A DNA stretch of 64,000 bases from positions 18,566-82,565 of the forward strand of contig JAENRP010000172.1 of NCBI GenBank assembly GCA_024741835.1. Reading direction: 5' to 3'. Of this stretch, positions 12,873-23,132 are shown one piece after another. The stretch comes from Diplocarpon mali. Its lineage: Eukaryota; Ascomycota; Leotiomycetes; Helotiales; Drepanopezizaceae. Positions within the stretch are counted from its first letter, which is position 1. Every line of letters starts with the position of its first letter. A program made the translations under genes and the position numbers. The notes under the pieces are model-generated. The model was not told where the DNA came from. It saw nothing but the letters and a program-made list of their open reading frames with translations, and did not search any database.

Positions 12873-13012
12873 GAAGGTGGGAGGTGGGAGGTGGGAAGTG
12901 GGAAGTGGGAGGTGGGAGGTGGGAAGTAATGTGGTGGTGGGATGTGACACAATGGTGGGATGTGTGGTGTTTGACGTGGGATGTAGTGGGATGTAGTGGG
13001 ATGGGGGGGCAT
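12873..13012. repeat. G-rich GGTGGGA / GGGATGTAGT repeats
   Basis: Tandem 7-mers of the type gtgggag/gtgggaa, followed by three copies of the 10-mer gggatgtagt-like unit and a run of seven Gs. Several closely spaced G3 runs on the plus strand make G-quadruplex formation plausible. Confidence 0.75.
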
Positions 13013-13176
13013 ATTGTCCCGTCCCGCAGGACCGGACGCTGAGTGGCGTGCTGAAATCGCGACGTGCAACAAAAGCTCCTGGCGGGCGCACGGGATTGGA
13101 GGGGATGGGGGAGGGAGGTGGGGCGGGGTGGGATGATCGATGATGGCTGGGGTGGTAAGGGTGGGTGGTAGGAGTG

Positions 13177-13480
13177 GGATGTGGATGTGGATGTGGATGT
13201 GGATGTGGATGTGGATGTGGATGTGGATGTGGATGTGGATGTGGATGTGGATGTGGATGTGGATGTGGATGTGGATGTGGATGTGGATGTGGATATGGAT
13301 GTGGATGTGGATGTAGATGTGGATGTGGATGTGGATGTGGATGTGGATGTGGATGTGGATGTGGATATGGATGTAGATGTGGATGTAGATGTGGATGTGG
13401 ATGTGGATGTGGATGTGGATGTGGATGTGGATGTGGATATGGATGTAGATGTGGATATAGATGTAGATGTGGATGTAGGA
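13177..13480. repeat. TGGATG hexanucleotide array
   Basis: About 50 tandem copies of TGGATG over roughly 300 bp. Occasional A-for-G changes (TAGATG, TGGATA) become frequent toward the right end. GTGGAT has no stop in any of the six frames, so long artificial frames (Asp-Val, Cys-Gly, Ser-Thr) cross it. I do not call a gene here. Confidence 0.95.
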
Positions 13481-14271
13481 TGTCTATGGAATATCCACAT
13501 AGGACGCGTGCCGAGAGATCGGAATCGAAGGGAAAGGTCGGCTGCTATACATAGCCCAGTGCCGTGCAGCAAGCCGGACCAACTACGGCCTACGACGACA
13601 CGGTACACAGTCGACAAACCGAGAGAGGCGCTCTACCGTAGCACGTCGCTGGCTAGCGTCTCTTGGCAGATCTGCCACCGGAAAAGGGTTTCGGGAGGAC
13701 CAAAAAACAAAAAAAGTAAATAAACCGAGTTCCACCTTCTCCCGATCGTAAGCTTAAACCATGATTTTGGCCTTCCTCAGCCTAGCGAGCTGATCGGCTT
13801 CCGCCAGGTCGGACAGTATCTACCAGGTAGCCCGTCGAGAATCATGAGGGTTGCCCGGTGGCTTGGGCAGCTGGCCGGCCGCCATTCCACCAGGTCAAGC
13901 GTATCCCGGCTGAAACGCCTCGGAGGAGGGAGTCGCGCACACGCCAAGTGCTCAGCCTTCCCCTACCGTTACGCGTCGGCCAGCATCCCGGGACCCGCGG
14001 GATTGACTTCCCCGGCCGACCGCGGGCCGGGACCCCCTTCCGCGGAACTGGCCCGTCGGCAGCCATGCGCGCGTCCGGCATTGCAGCCTCGCGGATCAGT
14101 CTCCGATCTCTGCAAGGGCCGCACGGTCACAATCTCGAGCCGGGCCCAGATGTCGCGGGGAAGCAGTAGCATTTACATTTCAAGAGTTACGTCCACGCTC
14201 GCCTCCGACGAGAAAGCATCCCCCACACCTGCAATACATCGAGATCCGCCCGGTGCCCCGACCCAAACCTA

Positions 14272-14312
14272 TCCCATCCCATCCCACCCCACCCCACCCC
14301 ACCCCCACCCCT
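14272..14312. repeat. C-rich CCCAC/CCCAT tract
   Basis: Short tandem run of cccat then cccac units, about 40 bp, downstream of the GH128 gene. Confidence 0.8.
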
Positions 14313-14448
14313 TTTCGTAAATCTATGTACAAAGAAATTATCGTATCTTCCGTGCGTACGTGTTTTCCCCCGCAGATGATCAGAAAGCAAGCGCTGTGTG
14401 TGGCCGTCACTCGTGTCCCCCGTCGACTCGCGCCCGCGCCGGGGCGTC

Positions 14449-15744
14449 TCATGGCGAGGTGGAATACGTCGAGCCCAGCGGGTTGAGCGTGGACCCGGAG
14501 ACGAGGTTGCCCTCGGTCACCATGAAGTAGGCGTACTTCTCGACGAAGCTCGTCTCGTCCATCCACGCCATGACCTCGGTCAGGAAGGCCGTCTGCTCCG
14601 CGGCGCTGCCCGAGGCCTGGAACTCGCTGATCCAGAGGGGCCGGTTGCCGCCCGCCGCGTAGGCCTTGGTCATGTACTCCTTGAAGGCCGCGGCGTCACC
14701 GCCGTTGTACCAGTGGATGGCCAGGGCGTCGATGGTGCAGCCCGCGCAGGCGGTCATGAAGCTCTCCAGCCATGCCAGGCCCATCGGCGCCCCGCCGTTG
14801 GTGACGGCCGGCGAGACGAGCTTCGCGCGGCCCGCGTAGGGTTGCATGTTGGCCAGGTATCCCGCCGCGGCCGCGGCCGGGCTGAGGTTCGCCTGGGCCG
14901 TGTGATCCGGCTCGTTGAAGGCCAGCAGCGCAGTGGCCCCGTTCCGGAGACCGCTCTCGGCGGCGTCGTGCCAGTTGGCCAGGTCGCTCGGCTTCATACC
15001 CCACAGCATGGGGATGTACTCGATGCCAGCGGGCATGGTGCCGGGCGTGGTCGAGCCCCAGTTGTAGGCCCAGGAGATCTCGGAGGAGCCCGCAAAGGCC
15101 GCGAGGAGGTTGGCGTCGTTGTAAGCCAGGCCACGCTTGCCGGAGCCCGAGCTTGCCGGCCTGGTGCTCGCGGCTGGCGCGGCAGACGTCGAGGCGGTGG
15201 GCGCGTAAGTCGGGATGGGAGCTTCCGAGCTCGGGCTCGTGGGCGCGGCGTAGGTCGAGGGGAGGGGAGCGGGGGTCGGGACGACGGCCGGGGCTTCCGA
15301 CGTCGTGGGCGCGCGGTACGTCGGGAGCGACGATGGTTTCTGCTCGGCGTACACGGCCGCCGCGCTGGAGGAAGAGGAGGCTGGCGGCGGGGCGACGGCC
15401 GGAGCCGAGGCCGGGTAGGTCGACGGAGTCGGCGTCGGGATCGGCACGACGGGGACCTCGGGGTTCACGGGAGCCGGCGCCACGGTCGGCGTGGCCACGG
15501 GCTCCGTGACGAGAACCGGGCTCCCGTCGATGATGTGCGTTCCCACGGCGACGGGAGCTCCGGTCGCCCGCGATCCATCGGGCGCGAGCGTGACCCAGAT
15601 CTCCGCCGTCACAATCACGTGGTCGGTATCCAAATAGTAGTCTCGCTTGGCGTGGATGCGACCGTGACCGTGGGGGGCCGCGAAGACTTCCGTGACCAGC
15701 AGGGAAGAGGCCATGACGGCGACGCTCGGGAACATGGTACGCAT
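14449..15744 (-). CDS. Secreted glycoside hydrolase family 128-type (Asl1-like) beta-1,3-glucanase
   Basis: Single-exon 431-aa protein. A signal peptide covers about residues 1-22 (cleavage near FAA-PHGHG). Residues 30-75 form a small conserved region (YYLDTDHVIVTAEIWVTLAP), and residues 80-202 a Pro/Ala/Ser/Thr-rich linker. After a KR site the catalytic core begins at KRGLAYNDANLLAAF (about 203-431). The core has the family's AFNEPDH motif with Glu278 as probable acid/base and WISEFQ with Glu374 as probable nucleophile; FMVTEGNLVS lies near the end. GH128 members act on beta-1,3-glucan, and Asl1-type proteins bind or remodel the fungal wall. No GPI signal is seen. Met4 is an alternative start. 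The gene sits in the GC-rich island with strong G/C third-position bias. Family call firm; substrate inferred. Confidence 0.9.
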   Translation of the reverse strand: MRTMFPSVAVMASSLLVTEVFAAPHGHGRIHAKRDYYLDTDHVIVTAEIWVTLAPDGSRATGAPVAVGTHIIDGSPVLVTEPVATPTVAPAPVNPEVPVVPIPTPTPSTYPASAPAVAPPPASSSSSAAAVYAEQKPSSLPTYRAPTTSEAPAVVPTPAPLPSTYAAPTSPSSEAPIPTYAPTASTSAAPAASTRPASSGSGKRGLAYNDANLLAAFAGSSEISWAYNWGSTTPGTMPAGIEYIPMLWGMKPSDLANWHDAAESGLRNGATALLAFNEPDHTAQANLSPAAAAAGYLANMQPYAGRAKLVSPAVTNGGAPMGLAWLESFMTACAGCTIDALAIHWYNGGDAAAFKEYMTKAYAAGGNRPLWISEFQASGSAAEQTAFLTEVMAWMDETSFVEKYAYFMVTEGNLVSGSTLNPLGSTYSTSP

Positions 15745-15805
15745 CTCGGCGGGGGGGGGGGCGATGTCTCGGTGCCCTTCGCTGCTGGCGGTCTCGGGTG
15801 CTTCG

Positions 15806-15835
15806 NNNNNNNNNNNNNNNNNNNNNNNNNNNNNN
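15806..15835. other. Assembly gap (30 N)
   Basis: Thirty consecutive Ns about 60 bp upstream of the GH128 ATG, next to a CT microsatellite and a G run. The proximal 5' UTR of that gene is therefore incomplete. Confidence 0.99.
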
Positions 15836-15839
15836 GTGC

Positions 15840-15861
15840 CTCTCTCTCTCTCTCTCTCTCT
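15840..15861. repeat. (CT)n microsatellite
   Basis: Pure CT dinucleotide run directly after the N gap, in the presumed 5' UTR of the GH128 gene. Confidence 0.9.
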
Positions 15862-16147
15862 GGTGCGACGAGGAGGGAAAGGGAAGACTTGTAATGGGGG
15901 AAAGCAGAAGTTGATTCAATCAACAGGCCGGGAGTGGGTGGGCGAGTGTGTGGGTGTATGTGTGAGCGGGAGTAAACAGTAACGAAGGCAACGGAGAATG
16001 GGAACGCGCGACTTCAAGTGTGGAAAGGGTATTTGTGAAACGAAGGGTAGAGAACGAATGTGGAAACCCAAGAGGGTGGTCTCGTCGAGGGAAGCGCGGG
16101 AGGAGGCCTAAGAATATATGCATACAAATATACACACATGCTGTGTC

Positions 16148-16155
16148 TATATATA
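16148..16155 (-). promoter_or_regulatory. Possible TATA box for the GH128 gene
   Basis: TATATATA about 400 bp upstream of the GH128 ATG inside otherwise GC-rich DNA. Distance and strand are plausible only if the 5' UTR is long; the element is symmetric, so the orientation is inferred. Confidence 0.3.
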
Positions 16156-17542
16156 CCGAGTGCCTGCCTTTCCTCCAGGATCCCAGCCCCGGCGCAAAGC
16201 CTAAGCGAGATTGAGGGTGTTTTCAAAAGGTGAGATGAGAGCATGAACCTGGCAGGGCTGGCACTGACACGGGCGGCGCGCTTTGGTCTCCCCGGACACG
16301 ATGTTCGCCAGCAAGCATGCGTGCTTCCCGGGGTCTCGGTCGTGGAGTGGTGGCGTGTGATTCGCACCAGCCGTCTCCGACCCCTTTTACGAGTAAACAC
16401 AAGCATCCGAAACATGCCCCCTCACGATGAGGAAAGCTTGGCCTTCCCGTCTGTCAGTGCCTCTGGAACCCCTATCCCGTATTCGACCTCCCGCCAGCAT
16501 GGCGAGCGAGATGCCGACACGGTCCCACTTGGTCTTGGGTGGTGGAAACAGTTCGTCCCGTCGGCCTGTCCAGACGCTGTCCAGCAGCTTCAGGAGAGAG
16601 ACGAACGCGCGTCATGCTCGCTGTCTCCCCACTCGACGGCGGGAGAGCTCGGCGGAGAACACGACAGACCTCCCTCCAATTCGTCGGCAGATGGGCCAAT
16701 CTCTTGGATCCATACCAAGGGGAGAGCGGCTGGGAGATTCGCTTCTTGGTCGTGATCTGGGCGGCTGGCGAAAGCGGCTACATGGCCGGGGAAACGTCGG
16801 ACAACTCGGATACCAGGTGGAGATGGATATCTTGCGGTATCGAAAAGTCCCGACCGGACCTACCCAGGGGCCCAAGGCATCTCCACCTGCCAAGCCGTAA
16901 TCCGGCTGCCATCACATGACTACAGCTCTCCCGATAACCTCTGGTCTGGCGGGCTCCCGACGCCGTGACCCTCCTTCGTCTGTCTCAGCTTCGACCCAGT
17001 ACTCAGTACTCGAGTCATCTGCGAAGAGAGTGCTTACAAACAAGCCACCGAACTTCTGCACGCACCTTCTCCCCGGCTCAGCTCTCCGCCAGCCAAAGGT
17101 GGTTCCCGGTGATCGAGGCGCATGAGACGAAACAAAACTCGGGTGCCCCTTCTGGCGCCTGTATACCTCCAGTACTCCTATCCTACCCCCTCTCCATCTT
17201 CCCGCGCGCGAGACTTTCTCCGCCCGCCCTATCAGCGCGTGGGAGGGCATGATGTGTACACGACGGGATGCACCTACCGTGCAATTTTCTCTTGCTTCCT
17301 GTTGTTTGAGCTTCCTTTGATGATCTGATGCAGCTGCAGGCATCCAGGGGGGTCCTGTTTGTTTGTCCGGTTCCAGCTTGGTCACGTGAACCCCATCTTT
17401 ATCTCTACTAGACCCGATCAAAGGTGCTTGGTTCGCAAAAGTGTGCCGCTAGGCTCAGAGCCTGCTGTTGTCCCGTTCTCGAACTCCATTATCGACCTAC
17501 GTTTCCGAGAACATCCTCCGCTACAAACACCTGGCTGATCTC

Positions 17543-20249
17543 TCAGTACTCACTCAGCCGCAGTTTCTTTCCAATCTCTCTCCTCCTCGCGTGGACAGTC
17601 GCGCGCTCAGAGGCTTTCGCTGCGCCATCGGCCACGCCCTCCCCCCTCCCCTTGAGTGCCTGCAACAACATTCCCGCATCGAAGAAGCCATCTGCAGTGA
17701 TGCGTTAGCTCATCTCATCTCGTGTCTCAAACCGCCACCCGCGCGGCGGAAAGCAAGTGCATAGGTACTCACAGCCTCCCAATCCTTCATCGTCACTCGC
17801 GGCTGCGCTTTCATCAGCCGGCGTCGTAGATCCAGGCGTCTTCCTGCCAGGCTCAAGTGCTCTGATGACACGGCCTCGAGGCTTCATTCTGCTTCCCCGT
17901 CTGGGACGAGCCGCGCTCGCCGCTCGAGCGCGGCTAGCTTTCGGGCTCGTCCCCCTGTGTTGAGTCGTGCGGAGGACACGTCTGATCTCCAGCAAGTAGC
18001 TTTCCAGCGCATCTACGAAGCGCTTTGTTTGTCTGTGTTTGCTGCTTGCGCAAATGCTAATTCTTTCGTCTTTGATGATATACCCGATACCAAATCCATC
18101 TCCTGAAGTGGGCCCGAATCCGAAGTGCCGGAGGCAAGGGTTGCCGCAGTTGGACGTTGAGATGATGGTGTTGTTCAGCTTGTCCCATCCACCGTCTGCG
18201 AAGAGGAGAGGCATGCTGTGGTTGTGACCTCGAGATGGGGAGGAGTTGCCTCGTGCTCGGTTGCCGTTGGACTGCACGGAGCGAGACTCTTCGCCATCGA
18301 TGGACAGGGCAGAACTTCTGCCTGGGCTTCCAACGACGGAAGCTGGATCTCGATCTGAGCCCCCTCCTACTGCGCTCGAGTATCGATTGCTGCTCAAACT
18401 TACAGCTTCGGCTCCGTCGTCATCGAGCGCCTTTTGCCATACGCTGAAGAGAGCGTAGAGGTGGCGATCGCATCCCTGTGCTTTCGCACATTCCCTTGTG
18501 TTCGCGGTATGTTTTTGGCAAGCCCTTTTTAGGGTGTCAACTTTCTGCTGAGGCGGGTTTTCTGCCCAAAATGTCTGAACGAAGTCTACCGACTCCGAAG
18601 TGACGGTCCGAACTGCCTCAGTACGGCCATGGAGGTATAACTTGGTCATAGCCGGCTCGTAAGTGCATTCCACGCGTCCATATAAGCCGTAGTAGGCAGC
18701 TTGGAAAGCCATCTGAACAAAGGCATCGGGAGAAAAGCCCATCCCAGTCATGAAATTCTTACCGTACCCAGCAAAATCTAGCGTCGCAAACTCGTTCTGT
18801 TGGATAAGATCTGCAAGTCGTGTCTCGGCAAACCGTAGCGCAATGCTGAGTTCGGGTATCATTTCCCACTCCAGTTTGTGGGGTGTGGTGCTGACATCTC
18901 CAAAGCTGTCGGGATCTCGCTTCGATGGATCGGGGCTTGTTGATGCCCAGAGGCTTGGGGCCTGCCCGTTTATAGTGCGAGCGAACCGGAGGATAGTATC
19001 CGTATAAAGATCACTTGCGAATCGAAGAACCGTATGTCCATCAACCCCAGTGTGTTCGAAATTAATCCCCGCACTTCCGTTTTTGCAAACAATAATTTGC
19101 AGTTTGTCATACCATCGATTTGTACAAGTGCCGATTTGCACCCCCTTCTCAACTTGGCTGGTTCCGCAAAGCATGTTACCACAAAGCTCGGCTCCGGATG
19201 CTGGCTCGGTGTAGTCAAGGCAGAGAATGAAAAGCGCTGAGTCGACGATTTCGAGGCAGTCTGCGTTGTTAGATCCCTCTTCTCTGGTCATCACATCCCG
19301 TAGGCCAGACCAAACTTTTCTGTTTTCGGTACTGAGGACACCTAATGCACCTTTAGCAGCCTCGTAGATTGGGGTTTTCTGCGCATCGTCGATGATTGTC
19401 TGAAGATTGACAGAAACATCCTTCTCGGTCATAATCAGATCAGAGTTGTCGTCTAGGACATCAAACCAATAGAATTGGCCATGGCATAGCACAACAATGT
19501 GCTTCGCATCTGGATCCTGTCCAATATGGCACCCGTTCTCAGTAGGCACGCGAGCTGTCCCGAATAACCTCGAATACTGGTACATACATAAAGGCTGACC
19601 TCGTATGGTGTCCGGAGGTAGCTCCTCTTTCCTGACGGCACGGACGAATGATAGGGCAGATACTACTAGTGAGGCGGCACGAGTGACTTGGTTATTCCTC
19701 GCAGGGGTTGGATCGTCTTCGAGAAGAAAGAAAGGATTCAGATTCAAGACCACGGGATTATCGAAGTTCAGATAGGAATCGTACCCTATCAGATGTCAGT
19801 ACTACTTCCCTAAGAAGAGTCATGTACGACATACAGAACTGCTCAATATAGCTCGTCTTGCCATTAGCATATTTCTTCAGCCTCTCCTGGAGCTCTGGAC
19901 CTTCTGCTCTTAAGAAGTCATCCACGGCTTGCTGGGTATCAGCATGCTCCCTTGAGCTTTGGAGTGGCTTCAAAGCGGCCAAATATTTCGAAGTAGTGCC
20001 TTCGAGATCCGGGATGGGAAGCTTAGGAAGTTTGTCCTGAGCTGCAAAAGTGATACCAGCCTTCTGATTCGGCTGATCACTGCCCAGAGGATTCTTCTGA
20101 TCCTTGGAGTACTCGTCGGTAGCTCTCTTTGCTTCACCATGGGATCGACCTATGTCATGGGAAGCCTGAGGGACGTCAGGCTGAGCCAACGACTCGTTCA
20201 GAGATTTAGACATCGCAAAAGTACGGACGGCTATATTTGGTGAAGGCAT
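17543..20249 (-). CDS. Carnitine O-acetyltransferase (YAT2/FacC-like)
   Basis: Transfers acetyl groups between CoA and carnitine for shuttling between peroxisome, cytosol and mitochondrion. Exons 20249-19835, 19785-17773 and 17691-17543 encode 858 aa. LPKLPIPDLEGTTSKYLAAL is the standard N-terminal choline/carnitine acyltransferase start. The catalytic stretch NFEHTGVDGHTVLRF puts the active His at about residue 383. GYGKNFMTGMGFSPDAFVQM and the TVTSESVDFVQ substrate motif follow. From about residue 555 there is a Ser-rich insertion, then HFGFGPTSGDGFGIGYII. A basic low-complexity tail ends in a last exon reading GGYGFFDAGMLLQALK to LRLSEY. That exon is missed if the frame is simply read on past the gtgagt donor at 17772. 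No targeting presequence or PTS1 is seen, so a cytosolic form is likely. Confidence 0.9.
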
Positions 20250-22706
20250 CTTGGTCAGCTTCCTTAGTTTATGAATATAGATGTGAGACCGAGGTGTTGA
20301 TTTTCAGACTGCGGAGAGCCGTGCGGTAAAAATAGTGACAATCTTGAAGGTAGTAAGATGGCATCCCACTTGGATGATGTGTTTCATTTCTTGAGCAATG
20401 GAAGAATGCCAAGGATGGAATTTGGAGCAGCAGCGGCAACTATGCTTTTATCTGGTGTACATGTGGTAGGTAGCATTGTGGGGTTTTGCCCCGCATGTTT
20501 ACTCTGCCATTGACCGAACTCTCGATTCGGCCCAATGGCGCATGAATGAAGGTAGCCATAACCGGTCGCTCGCTGGGAGGAAAGCCGAGCTAAAATCGAG
20601 GTCCGTAGCACCGAGTTTGAGGTGTGGGGAAGTCTGTACAGTAAGGAGAGCACAGGAGGAAATGCGTACCTTCGAGTGATGGCTAATACGATATTTTCCA
20701 GCAATGTCACTCCGAGGTGACCCGCAATTTGATATGTGACTTCATGTGGCAGAGAACTCGGTGCGCGATTCTGTGTGTCCAAGATGCTTCCTCCAAAATG
20801 TTTCACAAAGTTGGGCAACTTAGCGGCGTATCAGCAATGTGTCGTTACTAGCACATGTGAAGGCGCCCACGATCTAGCCCAGTGATAGTAAAAAACTTGA
20901 GTTGTCCGGGTTGAGGAGGCCAAGTCCCTCGGGCAAAAGGATGTGTAACAGATAGGTTTCCCGAGGCGAGAGTCACCGCACGATTTTGTGCTCGGATGGT
21001 GACAGCGGCCACGGCACAAGGATAGAGCCGGATAGGGAAGAGATTTTATAGATACTAGACAACTGGACGAGCAGAAAGTACTGCACGGCTAGTTGATCCG
21101 CGAGAGTGACCAGGAATCTTTCGACATTCTAGTCTCGAACAAAAGTAACGAGATACTTGGAGCTTCGAGTACTTTGGATGTCAAGCTGGCAGGATGTGGA
21201 TTGTGTAGTAAATTGAGTTCCAGTGTTATCCAGAGTCGCTATGTGGTGATGTACAGAAGAAGCTGGGGCAATGTGTGGTCCTCGGACATCTGCCGACAGA
21301 CGATACTGCAGAAAAACAAGGGAGGAGTCCCCGGAGAACTGGACGAATATAGTAGAAGAGACAGATACCAGAACTCTAGCTACTCGTCCGCTTGGCAGGT
21401 TGTAGTGTAGTCGTAAGTAATTGAGATTGGAAATACAAATCGATGTTGCTGTCGCATGTCATCGGGAAGGTTAGAAAGAAACCAGGTCTGATGACGCCAT
21501 GCCCAGACCTCGATGGGCCGAGAAGGCTCGCGTACTCAAGCGAGCTCCCCTCTGTCCGGACTCCGAATATCCATGAGATATCTTCTCAAATCGACTCCAG
21601 AGCGTAACATACTGTTGATTCTAATGTGGTGCATAGTCCACGTGGTATATAACGGGGACGTAGATGCGCCTTAGACAGCGTATTGGTGGATCAGGGGTAT
21701 GTCCTGTTCACATTCAAGCACTTCAGCCACTGATTTCGATCCTACTAGAACAACCTCCCCCGTTCAGTTCGTTTCTTCGAGGATTAATGCATATCTTTCT
21801 TGTCGGCGCCCATAATTTCCATCATCACTTCCTCTGTCTTGAACGGCGTTTCGGCGTTCATCTTCTTGGATTTATACCGAGATCACGTGTTTAGAATAGT
21901 ACAAAGCGTAGGGTGTTTCGCACCTCGAGGCAGAATCAGCTGGGGTTCAGTTACGAGAAAATCTGTCTCATCTGTGATCTATCTAGACCCTTCCTCTATT
22001 TCTCTACTTGGCACCTACGAATTCAGATTACCTGAACCAGATTGTCAGGCCCGAGCATCCTCCAACCACAAAAACCGATCAAGAGAGGGTAATGACTCTT
22101 CGGAACACGACTTAGATCATCACAAAACAGGGAGAAAGCTTTCTTGAATAGCTGCTCCAATTGCTGCAGGTGATTCTGGGGAAATTATTTCCTGCATGCA
22201 TTGCTACGGTCTCTGAGTTAATATCCCTAGTCCGTCGACTGCTTTTTACTAAGAGTTTAAAATTACTCAAGTCGGACCAGTATCAGACAAAGACATGCTT
22301 TATGTGTAGCAGCTGTCTCAGAATCGACGATAATCATATAAGTACAAGCAAGATAAAGGTTTGGCATGCTGAAGCCGATACAGAAACTTCAGGATATCAA
22401 GAAACCGAAAGTGACTCAGGATCTATTTTCTTTCCTTCTGAACAGGGTATTAATCAAGAACCAGTTGGCTTTGCAACAAAGGTACGTACGGTCTAGCAAG
22501 ACATCACAGCCATGACCAAACAATCGACCGCCGCTAGAGCAGAGTTTGTTATCTTGTCGACCTCGGACTCCTGGAACCCAAGAATACTCTGTATGGCTCA
22601 AACAGGCTGCCCGATTGCCCTGGCTCAATTTCCGCTCACCAGGCTTCTGTTCCTCTCCTCCAACACCAAGACGCCTCAGTTGACACCTCCCACCTCAACC
22701 CTCAAT
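20250..22706. other. Gene-poor region, no supported gene
   Basis: About 2.5 kb. Short frames at 20.4-20.8 kb and around 21.8-22.2 kb have some exon-like character but match nothing I recognise and cannot be joined convincingly. Confidence 0.5.
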
Positions 22707-23132
22707 CTATGCCCTGCGCCCCCGAAACGTCAGTCCGCCACTCTGCACCTTGTGACTGAATATCATCGGCGCATCATTCGTGAGAAAGACTCCCTTTCTG
22801 CGAAGACCCCTGCGATGGTAGTACTCGGCGATGAGGTAGATGGCATGAACGTGGCCTGGGAAGTATCTGCAGAGTATGACAGCATTCAGTTACCACCTCT
22901 CCACGTGATGAATAATGAGCGATCATATGCTGCTTCTTGATCTAGGAGTAGAACACGTACCCGAGTAGCGTGAAGATAATGTTGATCAGGAGGTCCGGAC
23001 CGCAGCCTGCAATCATTAATACACCCAGGGGCGGGACTTTCACTGTATTAGCAAACGTCCAAATACGCATACAGCAAGAAACTCACGAATGACGGTCAAG
23101 ATGACCAAGATAACGAAGAAACAGACCCCCAT
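22707..23132 (-). CDS. PMP3/UPF0057-family small membrane protein with long C-terminal tail
   Basis: Rebuilt from three exons, 23132-23087, 23042-22961 and 22866-22707, giving 95 aa in a closed frame. The start MGVCFFVILVILTVILKVPP is the first hydrophobic hairpin helix with the family's PPLGV turn. AGCGPDLLINIIFTLLGYFP is the diagnostic PMP3 core, and GHVHAIYLIAEYYHRRGLRR completes the second helix. A further tail of about 37 mostly polar residues ends FRGRRA. PMP3 proteins are plasma-membrane hairpins linked to ion homeostasis and stress in yeast and plants. Introns are 23043-23086 and 22867-22960, both GT-AG, and both splice inside codons. The core match is strong; the start codon is the less certain part. 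Confidence 0.85.

Larger units (their letters stand above)
10367..14448. other. GC-rich, low-complexity gene-free island
   Basis: About 4.1 kb with no gene I can support. It holds a single N inside a G run (10926), a GGATCT/GGCTCT-type repeat near 11275-11305, a (TG)n tract (11666-11693), G-rich GGTGGGA repeats, a long TGGATG array and a CCCAC tract. Long open frames here come from high GC and repeat composition rather than conservation. Confidence 0.6.
15745..17542. other. Upstream region of the GH128 gene; no supported gene
   Basis: 1.8 kb between the GH128 start codon and the 3' end of the carnitine acetyltransferase gene. It contains the assembly gap, a CT repeat and a TATATATA at 16148-16155. 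Frames up to 170 codons at 16.2-16.9 kb resemble nothing I recognise. Confidence 0.5.

Noticed and set aside
13181..13723. Asp-Val, Cys-Gly and Ser-Thr repeat ORFs
   Set aside because: They arise because GTGGAT has no stop in any frame; there is no conserved flanking domain or start context.
14398..15894. 498-codon plus-strand frame over the GH128 gene
   Set aside because: It is the antisense shadow of a GC-rich gene and crosses the N gap; the minus strand carries a signal peptide and catalytic motifs.
20384..20818. 144-codon minus-strand frame as a gene
   Set aside because: It has no ATG start in good context, no recognisable domain and no convincing splice partners.
21780..22160. Exon-like fragments on the minus strand (ending MMEIMGADKKDMH, and a Leu/Phe-rich block)
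   Set aside because: They could not be linked by plausible splice sites or matched to a family; too short to call.
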